Origin: Sulfurimonas crateris
GTDB taxonomy: Bacteria > Campylobacterota > Campylobacteria > Campylobacterales > Sulfurimonadaceae
Reading direction: 5' to 3'
Assembly (NCBI RefSeq): GCF_005217605.1
Contig: NZ_SZPX01000003.1
Span: forward strand, 1 to 64,000
Length of the DNA stretch: 64,000 nucleotides
Part shown: in pieces, positions 55,376-64,000 of the stretch
Position numbering within the stretch: position 1 is the stretch's first letter
Layout of the letters: each line of letters begins with the position of its first letter
Notes under the pieces: generated by a model
What the model was told of the DNA's origin: nothing
What the model saw: only the letters and a program-made list of their open reading frames with translations
Database searches by the model: none
Position numbers and translations under genes: made by a program

Positions 55376-55866
55376 TAAAGCTGATAGTTTTAGATGTTGA
55401 CGGCTGCTTGACGAACGGAGATGTTATATATACGGCTGATGGCAATGAGATCAAGCACTTTAACGTAAAAGATGGCTTGGCTATAAGCTCTTGGATAAAG
55501 ATGGGCTTTCACGCTGCGATCATAACGGGCAGAGAGTCTAAAATTGTTGAGAAAAGAGCAAATGAGCTTGGTATAAAGCACCTTTTTCAGCATATTAAAG
55601 ATAAAGAACAGAAGCTAAAAGAGCTCATAGAGAGTCTTGGACTCAAAAGCTACGAGGTAGCGGCAATTGGCGATGATCTAAACGACTACAAGATGCTTAA
55701 TTACGTTGGCAGAAGCTTTACTCCAAAAGATGGCGTAAAAGAGATACAAGAGCTTGTTGATACAGTATTGTCACGTAAAGGCGGAGACGCTGCGGTTAGA
55801 GAGATGATAGATATTTTAGTAGATGAGAACGACACAAAAGATGAGTTTTTGTCCGTGTGGATTTAG
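55372..55866 (+). CDS. kdsC: 3-deoxy-D-manno-octulosonate 8-phosphate phosphatase
   Basis: A 164-residue HAD phosphatase starting with GTG, overlapping hisB by 4 bp. HAD motifs: VLDVDGCLTNGDV (nucleophile Asp), AAIITGRESK and EVAAIGDDLNDYKML. It removes phosphate from KDO-8-P in LPS core synthesis. It is followed at once by lptC and lptA, the LPS transport genes. Confidence 0.92.
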   Translation: MIKLIVLDVDGCLTNGDVIYTADGNEIKHFNVKDGLAISSWIKMGFHAAIITGRESKIVEKRANELGIKHLFQHIKDKEQKLKELIESLGLKSYEVAAIGDDLNDYKMLNYVGRSFTPKDGVKEIQELVDTVLSRKGGDAAVREMIDILVDENDTKDEFLSVWI

Positions 55867-55869
55867 GTT

Positions 55870-56391
55870 ATGAATATAAACTACTTTTTTATATTTTTTT
55901 CACTCTGTCTATTAATGATCCTGTTTTTATTTAAGCCGATGGAGATAAAACAGCACGCATACAAAGAGGTGCCTCTCTTTACGATCTCTACTTTTACCAT
56001 GCATGAACTTGATAAAAACGGGCTTGTAACGTTGATGAACGGAAGTGAAGCCTCAAGGTTTACAAACAGATATACGGTCAAAGATATGGACTATACTGAC
56101 AACTCAAAAGAGTATATGGCAAATATGAAAGCAAACAGCGGAGTATATAAAAATGAGATAGTGGATCTGGTGGGAGATATTCTTTATGTTAGAGAGGACG
56201 GCTTAACCTTTGAGACGCAAAAAGCACTATACAATAAAAAAACAGCCATTGCAACCGCAAATGGTAAATTTGTGCTATATAGAGATGCTAACAGAGTAAC
56301 TGGAGTGAAGTTAAAGTATAATGACTCCTTAGAGAGAGTAGAAGCAAAAAATGTATATGCAATATATAAATTAGAAGAGAGAAAAAGATGA
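55870..56391 (+). CDS. lptC: LPS export protein LptC
   Basis: 173 residues with a single N-terminal membrane anchor (about 4-19, FFIFFSLCLLMILFLF) and a periplasmic beta-jellyroll (about 30-165; the DYTDNSKEYMANMKANSGVY and NEIVDLVGDILYVREDGL strands). Sequence identity in this family is low, but size, topology and position between kdsC and lptA are decisive. It hands LPS from the LptBFG pump to LptA. Confidence 0.82.
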   Translation: MNINYFFIFFSLCLLMILFLFKPMEIKQHAYKEVPLFTISTFTMHELDKNGLVTLMNGSEASRFTNRYTVKDMDYTDNSKEYMANMKANSGVYKNEIVDLVGDILYVREDGLTFETQKALYNKKTAIATANGKFVLYRDANRVTGVKLKYNDSLERVEAKNVYAIYKLEERKR

Positions 56392-56870
56392 AAAAAACAA
56401 TTTTTTTAACAATTTTTTTAGCGTCATCGCTGTTTTCACAGGAGCTGAAGGTAAAAGCCAAGCTTTTTAATGCGGATCAAAAAACGGGGGTGTCTGTTTT
56501 TGAGGGTGATGTTAATATAATAAGAGGCAGTGATGAACTAAACGCATCAATGGTCACTATATACACCAACGAGAAGCAAGAGCCTACAAAGTTTGTTGCC
56601 GAGGGAGACGCCTCTTTTAAGATAAAGACAGAAGAGGGTGCGCGCTATGAAGGAAAAGCTCAAAAAGTTGTATATCTTCCTATAGAAAAAGAGTACCACT
56701 TTTTTAAAGAGGTTCACCTAAAACAGATCAATGAAAAAAAAGAGATCATAGGAGAAGAGGTCATTCTTAAAACCATAGAGGGCAAAGCTTACGCAAAAGG
56801 TGCGGAAAAAGAGCCTGTTATTATGATATTTAACATGGCACAAGATAGCAATAAGAGCAAAAATGATTGA
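56388..56870 (+). CDS. lptA: LPS transport periplasmic protein LptA
   Basis: 160 residues. Signal peptide (about 1-17), then the OstA/LptA beta-strand repeats: LFNADQKTGVSVFEGDVNII, DELNASMVTIYTNEKQEP, FVAEGDASFKIKTEEGARYE and GKAQKVVYLP. It bridges inner and outer membranes for LPS. It overlaps lptC and engB by 4 and 8 bp. Confidence 0.88.
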   Translation: MKKTIFLTIFLASSLFSQELKVKAKLFNADQKTGVSVFEGDVNIIRGSDELNASMVTIYTNEKQEPTKFVAEGDASFKIKTEEGARYEGKAQKVVYLPIEKEYHFFKEVHLKQINEKKEIIGEEVILKTIEGKAYAKGAEKEPVIMIFNMAQDSNKSKND

Positions 56871-57477
56871 TATTGTTGATGCAAAATTTGTCACATCGGC
56901 AGCAGATATAAATGGTGCGCCGACAAGTGAAGAGCAAAATGAAGTTGTTTTTATGGCGCGCTCAAACGTCGGCAAAAGCTCACTGCTTAACGCCCTTAGT
57001 AACCACAAAGGTTTGGCTAAAGTCTCTTCTACACCTGGAAAAACAAGACTTATAAACTATTTTGACGTAACCTTTATGGATAGAGATGATTCATCAAAAA
57101 CCGTAGTAAAGTTTGTAGATTTGCCAGGTTTTGGATATGCAAAAGTGTCAAAATCAATAAAGTATGATTGGGAGAAGAATCTAACTGACTATATCTCCCA
57201 AAGAAAACAGATAAAACTTTTTATTCATCTAATTGACTGTAGACATCCGCACTTGGATATTGACAAATCTGTAAGCGATTTTTTACTTGAACATGCTGAT
57301 GAAACACAGCAGATAATGCAGATTTTTACAAAAATAGATAAATTGAACCAGAAAGAGCAAAATGCTCTTAAAAAAGAGTTCCCTCAGGCCTTGATGGTTT
57401 CAAGCTCAAAGAAGAGAGGTCTGCAGAAGATCGTGACAATAATTTACGATATTTTAAAGGGAGCGGCAGATGAGTGA
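56863..57477 (+). CDS. engB: Ribosome biogenesis GTPase EngB/YsxC
   Basis: 204 residues. G1 ARSNVGKSSLLNAL, G2/G3 TPGKTRLINYF and VDLPGFGYAKV, G4 TKIDKL, and a G5-like SSSKKRG. It functions in large-subunit assembly. It is closely linked to lptA (8-bp overlap) and the next GNAT gene (8-bp overlap). Confidence 0.93.
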   Translation: MIDIVDAKFVTSAADINGAPTSEEQNEVVFMARSNVGKSSLLNALSNHKGLAKVSSTPGKTRLINYFDVTFMDRDDSSKTVVKFVDLPGFGYAKVSKSIKYDWEKNLTDYISQRKQIKLFIHLIDCRHPHLDIDKSVSDFLLEHADETQQIMQIFTKIDKLNQKEQNALKKEFPQALMVSSSKKRGLQKIVTIIYDILKGAADE

Positions 57478-57934
57478 AGCCCAGTTTTGTAAAGCAAAAT
57501 TATCAGACATCCAAAATATGCAAACACTCGTTATACCCGAAGTTGAATCAGGTCTCATCTTAGCTAGAAGTTCAGATGAGATAGCAACAAATATAAGGTC
57601 GTATATCCTTGCAAAAGAGGATGGCGAGATCGTCGGCTTCTGTGCTTTGCATATTCATACGCCCGCACTTGCCGAGATTAGATCACTTGTGGTCAAAGAG
57701 AGCAAAAGAGGGCGCCGTATTGGAGAGGGTTTAGTACTCAGAGCAATAGAGGAGGCTAGAACTCTCGGTCTGCAAAAAGTATTAAGCTTGACCTACAGAC
57801 AGAAGTTTTTTGAGAACCTCGGGTTTGTCGAAATTCCAAAAGAGTCACTCCCAGAACATAAGATCTGGGCTGACTGCATTAAGTGTAAACACTTTCCTGT
57901 ATGCAACGAAGTATCTCTCATCAAAACTCTTTAA
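57470..57934 (+). CDS. GNAT N-acetyltransferase, ArgA-like
   Basis: 154 residues with the acetyl-CoA binding loop VKESKRGRRIGEGLVLRAIEEA (split: VKESKRGRRIGEGLV) preceded by LAEIRSLVV, and the C-terminal FFENLGFVEIPKESLPEHKI. A CIKCKHFPVC cysteine pair is near the end. This matches the short N-acetylglutamate synthase-like GNATs of many bacteria, which replace ArgA. It overlaps a MreD-like gene by 34 bp. Confidence 0.72.
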   Translation: MSEAQFCKAKLSDIQNMQTLVIPEVESGLILARSSDEIATNIRSYILAKEDGEIVGFCALHIHTPALAEIRSLVVKESKRGRRIGEGLVLRAIEEARTLGLQKVLSLTYRQKFFENLGFVEIPKESLPEHKIWADCIKCKHFPVCNEVSLIKTL

Positions 57935-58353
57935 CACCGCTTCTTTATGCTGCGCTGTTTGTCATATATACCGCAATAAGCGGTATATATCTATTGTTAC
58001 CGCCTCTTTTTGCAATTTTGTATCTTCTTTTTTCAAAAGCACTTAAGCAAGAAGATGTAGTTTTACTATCGCTAGTAGCGGTATGTCTGCTTTTTTTTGA
58101 AGCACAAAACAGCTATATGCTCTTTAGTGCTATTATATATTTTGCGCTCATTCACAGATATGTCATTCCAAAAATAAAGCAAAATTTCAACTGTAACCTA
58201 TGTGTTAATCTCTCAATAGTCATCTTAGTATATATTGGATTTTTTCTCTTCTGTTCTCTTCTGTCAAATATATTTCTGCTTCCTATGCCAAGCATTAATT
58301 ACTACGTACTCTACTATATGGCAATAGAATTTATAATTTTGAGCTTGATATGA
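57901..58353 (+). CDS. MreD-like membrane protein
   Basis: 150 residues with about five hydrophobic segments (LLYAALFVIYTAISGIYLLL, FAILYLLFSKAL, and so on). It lies immediately before mrdA, the position of mreD, and its size and topology fit MreD, although identity is weak. It probably works with PBP2 in side-wall elongation. The start overlaps the GNAT gene, the stop overlaps mrdA by 4 bp. Confidence 0.6.
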   Translation: MQRSISHQNSLTPLLYAALFVIYTAISGIYLLLPPLFAILYLLFSKALKQEDVVLLSLVAVCLLFFEAQNSYMLFSAIIYFALIHRYVIPKIKQNFNCNLCVNLSIVILVYIGFFLFCSLLSNIFLLPMPSINYYVLYYMAIEFIILSLI

Positions 58354-60137
58354 AAATAAAGTTTATTCTTTTTATATTTATTGCAACATGGCTGGCACTT
58401 TTGGTAAGAGTTTTTATGCTCTCGGTCGAATCCAATACCTACTATGAAAAGCTATCTTACGACAATACTATAAAAACCGAACAGATACCGCCGGTAAGAG
58501 GTGAGATACTAGATATTAACAACAAGCCCGTAGCAATAAATGAACTCGGTTTTAAAGTGCAGCTTGCCCCGCATCTTACTCTTAAAAAGAATCAACATAT
58601 TTTTGATGAGGAGATAAACAATCTTCTTAAGCTTCTGCCAAATTTAGACAAAGAGAAGATGATAAAAAACTACAAGAAAGCTGACTCCTACTACAATCAC
58701 AACTTTATAGACATCGTAGATTTTGTCTCATACGAAGAGATCATGCCTGTCTACTCTATCCTAAATCTTAGAGAAAAGATAAACATCGTATCATCTCCAA
58801 AAAGATTTTATCCCTACAACGAAGTAGCTGCACACTCTATCGGATATGTGGCGCGTGCCAATAAAAGCGACATCAAAGATGACAAACTTCAAGAGCTTAT
58901 AGGCTACACTGGTAAATCAGGCATTGAGAAGTATTACAACACATATCTGCAGGGAGAGGCAGGAAAAAGAGAGATAAAGGTAAATGCGAACAACCAGGAG
59001 ATAGAAGAGCTATCAAGTGAGCCGGCAGTAGAAAACAGAAAGCTGAAACTAAACATAGATATTGAGCTTCAGAAATATATCTCTTCGCTCTTTGTGAAAA
59101 AGTCCGGTGCTGTTGTTGTTATGGGTCTAGATGGCGCTATATTGTCTGCAAGCAGTTTTCCTGAGTATGACCTAAACACATTTGTTGCAGGTATTAGCCA
59201 TGAAGAGTGGGACAGACTCTCAAACAGCTTGGAAAAACCTTTTACAAACAAACTTGTCCATGGGCTATATCCTCCAGGCTCTGTCATAAAAACAGGGCTT
59301 GGACTTATCTACATAACAGCACCTGAGATAGGTCCCAACTGGGGAGTGTACTGTACGGCATCTATGCCTCTTGGCAAAAGGGTGTTTAGATGCTGGAAAA
59401 AGGACGGACACGGTAACACCGGTATAACAAAAGCCATAAGAGAGAGTTGTGATGACTACTTCTATAAAGGCAGTATTCAGCTTGGCATAAAAAAGATGAG
59501 TGATGGGCTTATCAGATACGGTCTTGGCAGAAAAACAGGCGTTGACCTGCCTAATGAGTTTATAGGCACCGTTCCATCAAGAGAGTGGAAGAGAAAAAAA
59601 TACAACAAAGCTTGGTATATAGGAGAAACCGTAAACACGTCGATCGGGCAGGGTGATTTTTTGACAACGCCTATGCAGATGGCACAATTTACGGCACTTA
59701 TGGCTACTGCAAAACTTCCAAAACCACATTTTGCAAAGATGATAGGAGATGAAGAAGTTAAGCCTGAGTTCGAAGAAGTTCTTGATGAAGATGAGCTGAG
59801 AAAGCTCCCTATTATCCAAAAAGCGATGTATGAGGTATGTAACTATCCAAGCGGAACCGCTACAAACTATCTCAGCTCCAAAGTTAAGATCGCAGGCAAG
59901 ACAGGAACAGCACAGGTCGTTGGAATTCTTCAGGACATCGAAGAGAGAGAGCTAGAGCATGAGATGGAGTACTATACACGTTCACATGCATGGTTCGCAA
60001 CTTACGGACCTTATGAAGACCCTAAATACGTGGTTTTAGTAATGGTCGAACATGGCGGACACGGCGGTGCGGCAGCAGGTAAGATCGTCTCAAATATTTA
60101 CAATAAACTTTTAGAGATGGGATACATTAAAAAGTAG
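58350..60137 (+). CDS. mrdA: Penicillin-binding protein 2
   Basis: A 595-residue elongasome transpeptidase. N-terminal membrane helix (about 4-22), pedestal with PPVRGEILDINNKPVA, FYPYNEVAAHSIGYVARANK, then the transpeptidase with SVIK (catalytic Ser in YPPGSVIKTG), the second-motif region RESCDDYFYKGS and AGKTGTAQVVG. SxN is replaced by SCD as in many PBP2. It makes cross-links in side-wall peptidoglycan. Confidence 0.94.
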   Translation: MKIKFILFIFIATWLALLVRVFMLSVESNTYYEKLSYDNTIKTEQIPPVRGEILDINNKPVAINELGFKVQLAPHLTLKKNQHIFDEEINNLLKLLPNLDKEKMIKNYKKADSYYNHNFIDIVDFVSYEEIMPVYSILNLREKINIVSSPKRFYPYNEVAAHSIGYVARANKSDIKDDKLQELIGYTGKSGIEKYYNTYLQGEAGKREIKVNANNQEIEELSSEPAVENRKLKLNIDIELQKYISSLFVKKSGAVVVMGLDGAILSASSFPEYDLNTFVAGISHEEWDRLSNSLEKPFTNKLVHGLYPPGSVIKTGLGLIYITAPEIGPNWGVYCTASMPLGKRVFRCWKKDGHGNTGITKAIRESCDDYFYKGSIQLGIKKMSDGLIRYGLGRKTGVDLPNEFIGTVPSREWKRKKYNKAWYIGETVNTSIGQGDFLTTPMQMAQFTALMATAKLPKPHFAKMIGDEEVKPEFEEVLDEDELRKLPIIQKAMYEVCNYPSGTATNYLSSKVKIAGKTGTAQVVGILQDIEERELEHEMEYYTRSHAWFATYGPYEDPKYVVLVMVEHGGHGGAAAGKIVSNIYNKLLEMGYIKK

Positions 60138-60161
60138 AAGCTACATGTAAAGATGTAGCTT
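60138..60161 (+). terminator. Hairpin after mrdA
   Basis: AAGCTACAT-(GTAAAG)-ATGTAGCTT, a perfect 9-bp stem directly after the mrdA stop codon. There is no downstream T-run, so it may act as a stabilising end or a Rho-dependent pause. Confidence 0.45.
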
Positions 60162-60167
60162 AGAGAG

Positions 60168-60246
60168 AATTTTCTAAAGAAACTTATACTGCGTTTTCTG
60201 AAGAAATTCATAAAGAATTTTCTAAAGAAACTTATACTGCGTTTTG
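60168..60246. repeat. Short tandem duplication at the end of the exchanger gene
   Basis: Two copies of a ~47-bp unit: GAATTTTCTAAAGAAACTTA followed by TACTGCGTTTT at about 60168 and 60215. The second copy contains the last codons of the exchanger gene (minus strand, QNAV and stop). It arose by local duplication of the 3' end. Confidence 0.6.
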
Positions 60247-61158
60247 TATAAACAGAGCAAGTATTATCAGTAAAAATATCGCTCCGGCTCTGTTGTAGAG
60301 CTTGTTTGCCAAAATGAACACAAGTGTAATAGAAGCCGCTGCCATTATAAACAGATCGAACTTTGTTGCAACAAGATCAACTATCAGTGGACTTACAAGC
60401 GATGCAGAACCAAGAACCATAGAGAAATTGGCTACGTTGGAGCCGATAATGTTTCCTATGCTCATCTCTGCATTGCCTTTTTTAATTGCAACAAGAGACA
60501 CGACAAGTTCAGGCAGTGACGTTCCAAGAGCTATAAGGAAGAGTCCTATGATCCACTCGCTTACACCAAAAGATCTAGCTATATTTGTTCCGCTCTCCAC
60601 AACAAAGTTTGCTCCTCCGATAGTCAAAACAAAACCCACTAAAAGAAGGGCGATAGTCAGACCCCAATTAAACTTCTCTTTTACAAGCTCTTCATCAATA
60701 TCGCTCTCAAGAGTCTCTTTTGAGCTTCCAAACAAAAATATAAGATAGGAGAGCATCAAAAGCAGATACAAGATGCCGTCAGCTCTGCTTATCTCACCAT
60801 CTTGTATCATAATAAAAAAGATCACTACAGGAATAACTATCCAAGCGCTGTCCAAAGAGAATAGGTCTCTTTTTGGAACCATTTTCTTGGATATAAAAAA
60901 TACCACTCCAAGTACAAGCGTTATATTAAATATAACGCTGCCGACCACATTTGCCACAGCCATATCGCTCTTACCGGCATAAGATGCCATCATAGAAGCT
61001 GCCATCTCAGGAAGAGATGTTCCAAAAGCTATAAGTGTAGCACCGATGACATAGTGTGATATATTAAAATGCAGAGCAATTCTTTCAGACTCTTTTATTA
61101 CAAAGTCAGCCCCGTATATTAGAGCCGTCATAGCAGCTATAAAGATTATAAAATCCAT
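60232..61158 (-). CDS. Na+/Ca2+ exchanger (YrbG-like)
   Basis: 308 residues, ten membrane helices in two inverted halves. Each half has the alpha-repeat: ATLIAFGTSLPEMAASM (first) and LFLIALGTSLPELVVSL (second), and the partner repeats GSVIFNITLVLG and GNIIGSNVANFSMVLG. These are the ion-binding motifs of CaCA transporters. The 3' end is part of a short tandem duplication. Confidence 0.88.
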   Translation of the reverse strand: MDFIIFIAAMTALIYGADFVIKESERIALHFNISHYVIGATLIAFGTSLPEMAASMMASYAGKSDMAVANVVGSVIFNITLVLGVVFFISKKMVPKRDLFSLDSAWIVIPVVIFFIMIQDGEISRADGILYLLLMLSYLIFLFGSSKETLESDIDEELVKEKFNWGLTIALLLVGFVLTIGGANFVVESGTNIARSFGVSEWIIGLFLIALGTSLPELVVSLVAIKKGNAEMSIGNIIGSNVANFSMVLGSASLVSPLIVDLVATKFDLFIMAAASITLVFILANKLYNRAGAIFLLIILALFIQNAV

Positions 61159-61163
61159 ATATT

Positions 61164-61583
61164 TTATCCTTCTGTTCTAATAATTAAACTTTTTGGCAGA
61201 TCAAATTTCTCAATAAGCTCTGCCTCTTTTACTCGCATCTCACCGTTGTCTGTCTCATGGTCATACCCTAGAAGATGCAGCATTCCATGAATAAAAAGAA
61301 GTGCAAGTTCATCGTTTATGCTATGTCCGAACTCTTTTGAGTTCTTCTCAAGATAAGATGATGAGACGACAATGCTTCCAAGCGGGCTTAGGGGCATCTC
61401 TTGATACGGAAAACTAAGTACGTCCGTGTCTTTGTCTATATTTCGATGCTCTTTATTTATCTCTCTCATCTCTTTTGAGTCGGTGATAATAAGCTCTATC
61501 TCTTTGTTTGTCAAAGAGTCTGCTATAGCCTCTATTGTTTTTGTATCAATATTTAATGTGGTTCTGTTATCTAGTTCAATCAT
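61164..61583 (-). CDS. ybeY: Endoribonuclease YbeY
   Basis: A 139-residue zinc RNase for rRNA 3' maturation. The signature HGMLHLLGYDHE (three His ligands) and the preceding DVLSFPYQE motif are intact. The N-terminus is shorter than in E. coli, as is common in Campylobacterota. It lies 5 bp upstream of the exchanger gene. Confidence 0.93.
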   Translation of the reverse strand: MIELDNRTTLNIDTKTIEAIADSLTNKEIELIITDSKEMREINKEHRNIDKDTDVLSFPYQEMPLSPLGSIVVSSSYLEKNSKEFGHSINDELALLFIHGMLHLLGYDHETDNGEMRVKEAELIEKFDLPKSLIIRTEG

Positions 61584-61661
61584 GGGCGTGATTATATCAA
61601 ATAAGAAGGAAGATTTTGCAAGAGGGGAAGTAAAATCTACCCATCTTTTGCGTGAAAGTGG

Positions 61662-61841
61662 TTAAGCGGTAATATTTAGGTTAATACCCAAACCATTTTT
61701 TTGAGCCGCTGCCTTTTGAGACTGCTCATTAGAACTCTCTAGTATTTTTAAAACTTGCTGTTCTTGTGTATCCATAGCTTTTTTCATAACTTCGATATGT
61801 GTCGAAGATGGAGCCGTTGCTCCTGAAGATGAAACATCCAT
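61662..61841 (-). CDS. YjfB-family motility-associated protein
   Basis: 59 residues from the ATG at 61841 (MDVSSSGATAPSSTHIEVMK), with GGGGACAT just upstream; the frame is open 18 codons earlier with a poorer start. The pattern (Ser/Thr-rich start, KKAMDTQEQQVLKILESS, GLGINLNITA end) matches the YjfB putative motility protein family. The function is unknown; genes of this type often carry flagellar promoters. Confidence 0.7.
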   Translation of the reverse strand: MDVSSSGATAPSSTHIEVMKKAMDTQEQQVLKILESSNEQSQKAAAQKNGLGINLNITA

Positions 61842-61927
61842 AATGTCCCCTTTTATTCGTATATATTTTTTTATTATATTGGTTATTTCTTTCAATGGAG
61901 ATTAAAATATTATGTTAAAATCTTTTT

Positions 61928-62602
61928 ATGATAACAAAAAAGAAAATAGCGCTCTGCATTATGAGCGGAGGTATGGATTCTACACTTAGTGCTTATATGA
62001 TGAAAAAAAGGGGCTATGAGATAGTAGCTCTTCACTTTAATTATGAGCAAAGAACGCAAAAAAAAGAGCTTGAATGCTTTCATGCAATATGCGACGAGTT
62101 AAAAGTCTCAAACAGATATGTTTTGGATCTGGACTTTTTTGCCCAGATCGGTGCTTCGGCTCTTACTGATACAAACATAGATGTTCCAACGGGCGGACTT
62201 GAAGAGGGCATACCTGTAACATACGTGCCTTTTAGAAACGGCATATTTTTAAGTATGGCAGCGGCAATAGCCGAAAAAGAGGGTGCTGAGGCAATAGCAA
62301 TAGGCGTAGTAGAGGAGGATAGCAGCGGCTATCCTGACTGCAGAGAATCTTTTATAGAGAGTATGCAGCAAAGCATTAATCTAGGCACAAAAGATGAGAC
62401 AAATATTGTGATCGAAATGCCTCTGGTACATCTGAAAAAATCTCAGATAGTCAAACAAGCATTAGAGCTTGAAGCTGCGCTTCATCTTACTTGGAGCTGT
62501 TACAAGAGCGAAGATAAGGCATGCGGAGTCTGTGACAGCTGTCGCTTAAGATTAAGAGGCTTTGAAGAAGCCGGAGCAGAAGACCCGATTGAGTACCGAT
62601 AA
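61928..62602 (+). CDS. queC: 7-cyano-7-deazaguanine synthase
   Basis: 224 residues. PP-loop ATPase motif [48 protein letters not shown], and zinc Cys cluster [20 protein letters not shown] (C-x9-C-x2-C-x2-C). It converts CDG to preQ0 in queuosine synthesis. It overlaps the next gene by about 40 bp. Confidence 0.94.
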   Translation: MITKKKIALCIMSGGMDSTLSAYMMKKRGYEIVALHFNYEQRTQKKELECFHAICDELKVSNRYVLDLDFFAQIGASALTDTNIDVPTGGLEEGIPVTYVPFRNGIFLSMAAAIAEKEGAEAIAIGVVEEDSSGYPDCRESFIESMQQSINLGTKDETNIVIEMPLVHLKKSQIVKQALELEAALHLTWSCYKSEDKACGVCDSCRLRLRGFEEAGAEDPIEYR

Positions 62603-63254
62603 AATACGATTTAACGATCTGGAGATACTGCATCTCTGCAAACCAAGTCTAAAAAATAGCTATATCAGCGTAAAAAAAAACGGCGCTATTACGCTTAAAA
62701 CCCCAAAAGTATCGGGCACATATATAGAGAACCTTCTTTTAAAAAAAGAGAGCTGGATAAGAAAGCAGTTAAAAGTAGCGGAAGAGAACCCGCCACAAAC
62801 ATTCAATCTTCAAGATGAGATACTTCTGTTTGGGGAAGTTCTTAGCATTGACTGCTATGATGCACTTGAACTCAGAGAGAGCCTGTGTAAAATAGATATA
62901 TCAAATACAAAGAGTGTGATTAGGTGTTACGACAGATATTACAGCTCATACGCAAAGAGCTATATAACGCAAAGAGCAGAGCACTACTCAAAAGAGATGG
63001 GACTTGAGTACAGCACTCTTAAGTTTAGAAAGATGAGAAGTAGATGGGGAAGCTGCAGCTCAAAGAGAGTTATAACCTTCAACACAGAGCTTATAAAGAT
63101 AGACAAAAGGCTTATTGATTTTGTAGTTGTTCATGAGTTGGCTCATCTGGTGCATATGAACCACTCCAAAAAATTTCATGATCTGGTTAGTCTATATACT
63201 CCGAATTCTCGCGTATTGAATCAAGAGTTAAAACGTCTCTCTCTTTGGCTCTAA
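62562..63254 (+). CDS. YgjP-type zinc metallopeptidase
   Basis: Up to 230 residues; the ATG at 62562 lies inside queC, and a later start is possible. Conserved features are [20 protein letters not shown] and [18 protein letters not shown] (HExxH...H). This is the YgjP/WLM (DUF45) family, M48-like. Substrate unknown. It overlaps the convergent glycosidase gene by 68 bp at the 3' end. Confidence 0.82.
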   Translation: MKKPEQKTRLSTDKIRFNDLEILHLCKPSLKNSYISVKKNGAITLKTPKVSGTYIENLLLKKESWIRKQLKVAEENPPQTFNLQDEILLFGEVLSIDCYDALELRESLCKIDISNTKSVIRCYDRYYSSYAKSYITQRAEHYSKEMGLEYSTLKFRKMRSRWGSCSSKRVITFNTELIKIDKRLIDFVVVHELAHLVHMNHSKKFHDLVSLYTPNSRVLNQELKRLSLWL

Positions 63255-64000
63255 AATAGCTAAGCTCATATCTGCTTGAAGGTGACCACAACATCCATCC
63301 GCTAGTGTTTGTATCAGCTGCTGCTCTTATCTGCTCGTTTATTTCAAAGTAGTTATACTCAATTTTTCTGTGAGCATAATCTTTAAAAGATTGCAACCAA
63401 GGTCTGAGCCTTTTTGACTCTATTTGATCCTCTATGTTTTTCAGGCTTCTGTAGATAACCGCATGCGGATGCTCTGATGGATTTTCAAGCCCGAACGAGC
63501 CTTTTGCAAATCCCGAAGGGTAGAGCATAGGAGCTATATAGTCCGCATATTTGGAGAGCGGCTCTATCATCTGCCCTATACCCATATCATAATCTTCCCA
63601 ACAGATATTTCCGTAAGTGTCCACGGAGATAAAAACACCATATTTTCTGAGTCTGTTTTGCGCCAGTTTTAAAAATTCGCTAATTGCTTCAACACGACTC
63701 TCTTGCGTGCTCTCTTTTGAAAAACTAAGCCCATCTTTTGCAGGAAAGCGGATATAGTCAAAGTTTATCTCATCAAAACCTACTCTAGCAGCATCTTCGG
63801 CAATTGAGACCGTATACTCATGAGCTCTTTTATCAAAAGGATCGACCCATGCCATCTCATCGTGATTTCTCCAGAGAGTTCCATCACTCTTTTTGATGGC
63901 ATACTCAGGATTATTTGAAGCTTGAAGCTCATCTTTAAATGTCACTATCCTAGCAATAGTGTATATGTTTTTAGACTTCATCAGCTTCATAAACTGCTCT
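63187..64000 (-). CDS. DUF4015 putative glycoside hydrolase, partial
   Basis: The reading frame is still open at the right edge of the window, so the N-terminus is missing. It has IARIVTFKDELQASNNPEYA, the GFDEINFDYIRFPA motif with catalytic-like Asp, FISVDTYGNICWE, YADYIAPMLYPSGF, and RPWLQSFKDYA. This is the C-terminal part of a (beta/alpha)8 barrel of the DUF4015 family. The 3' end overlaps the YgjP-type gene (convergent, 68 bp). Confidence 0.8.
   Translation of the reverse strand, partial: EQFMKLMKSKNIYTIARIVTFKDELQASNNPEYAIKKSDGTLWRNHDEMAWVDPFDKRAHEYTVSIAEDAARVGFDEINFDYIRFPAKDGLSFSKESTQESRVEAISEFLKLAQNRLRKYGVFISVDTYGNICWEDYDMGIGQMIEPLSKYADYIAPMLYPSGFAKGSFGLENPSEHPHAVIYRSLKNIEDQIESKRLRPWLQSFKDYAHRKIEYNYFEINEQIRAAADTNTSGWMLWSPSSRYELSYFRAKERDVLTLDSIRENSEYID

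Overview
The window looks like a chromosomal segment of a Campylobacterota (epsilonproteobacterial) bacterium, most likely Sulfurimonas or a close relative. This is inferred from gene content and order rather than from any database search: a FlgG2/FlgG pair behind a sigma-54 promoter next to rpoD, a short-LID adenylate kinase beside aspS, an apt-trpB pair, a short RecN, a CiaD-like protein, and an rlpA-hisB-kdsC-lptC-lptA-engB-mrdA run. The background is AT-rich, and several insertions are more AT-rich still. No tRNA, rRNA or CRISPR array was seen.

Layout. 1-2090 is a scarred accessory zone: REPIN-like paired hairpins, an 81-bp tandem array, a DUF6516/wHTH toxin-antitoxin pair with a palindromic operator, a transposase remnant, and a Type IIG restriction-modification gene whose 3' end is cut off by a REPIN. 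4054-5412 holds an RNase H-like gene and zupT. 5454-10713 is a four-gene minus-strand operon: an autoinducer-synthase/exosortase-type acyltransferase, a TonB receptor, a YfiR-like periplasmic protein and a membrane GGDEF-EAL protein. I infer an envelope-signal to c-di-GMP module. 10882-15607 is housekeeping (pepA, trpB, apt, rpiB, an M50 protease).

15588-20646 contains two signal peptidase I genes that look like reciprocal chimeras around a 4,249-bp AT-rich insertion, as expected from single-crossover integration through lepB. One chimera has His in place of the catalytic Ser. 20647-30221 returns to core genes: folD, a cytochrome c with a CitE-like lyase, tonB, hemL, an AtpI-like protein, rpoD and flgF/flgG. 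30288-32343 is an AT-rich two-gene insertion: a membrane protein of CorA-like layout and a GNAT-like protein.

32456-41337 carries leuD-leuB, a CiaD-like protein, purU, trmL, an S24 repressor divergent from a 27-residue peptide, an NlpC/P60 lipoprotein, dapD, and small regulators. 42671-44497 has a malic enzyme gene flanked by two near-identical 77-bp palindromic elements, the second abutting a broken IS256-type transposase. 44487-64000 is mainly core: rhlE, two adenylate kinases, aspS, nadK, recN, tatD, cell-wall enzymes, the LPS export genes lptC/lptA, engB, mrdA, a Na+/Ca2+ exchanger, ybeY, queC, a YgjP-type metallopeptidase and a partial DUF4015 glycosidase.
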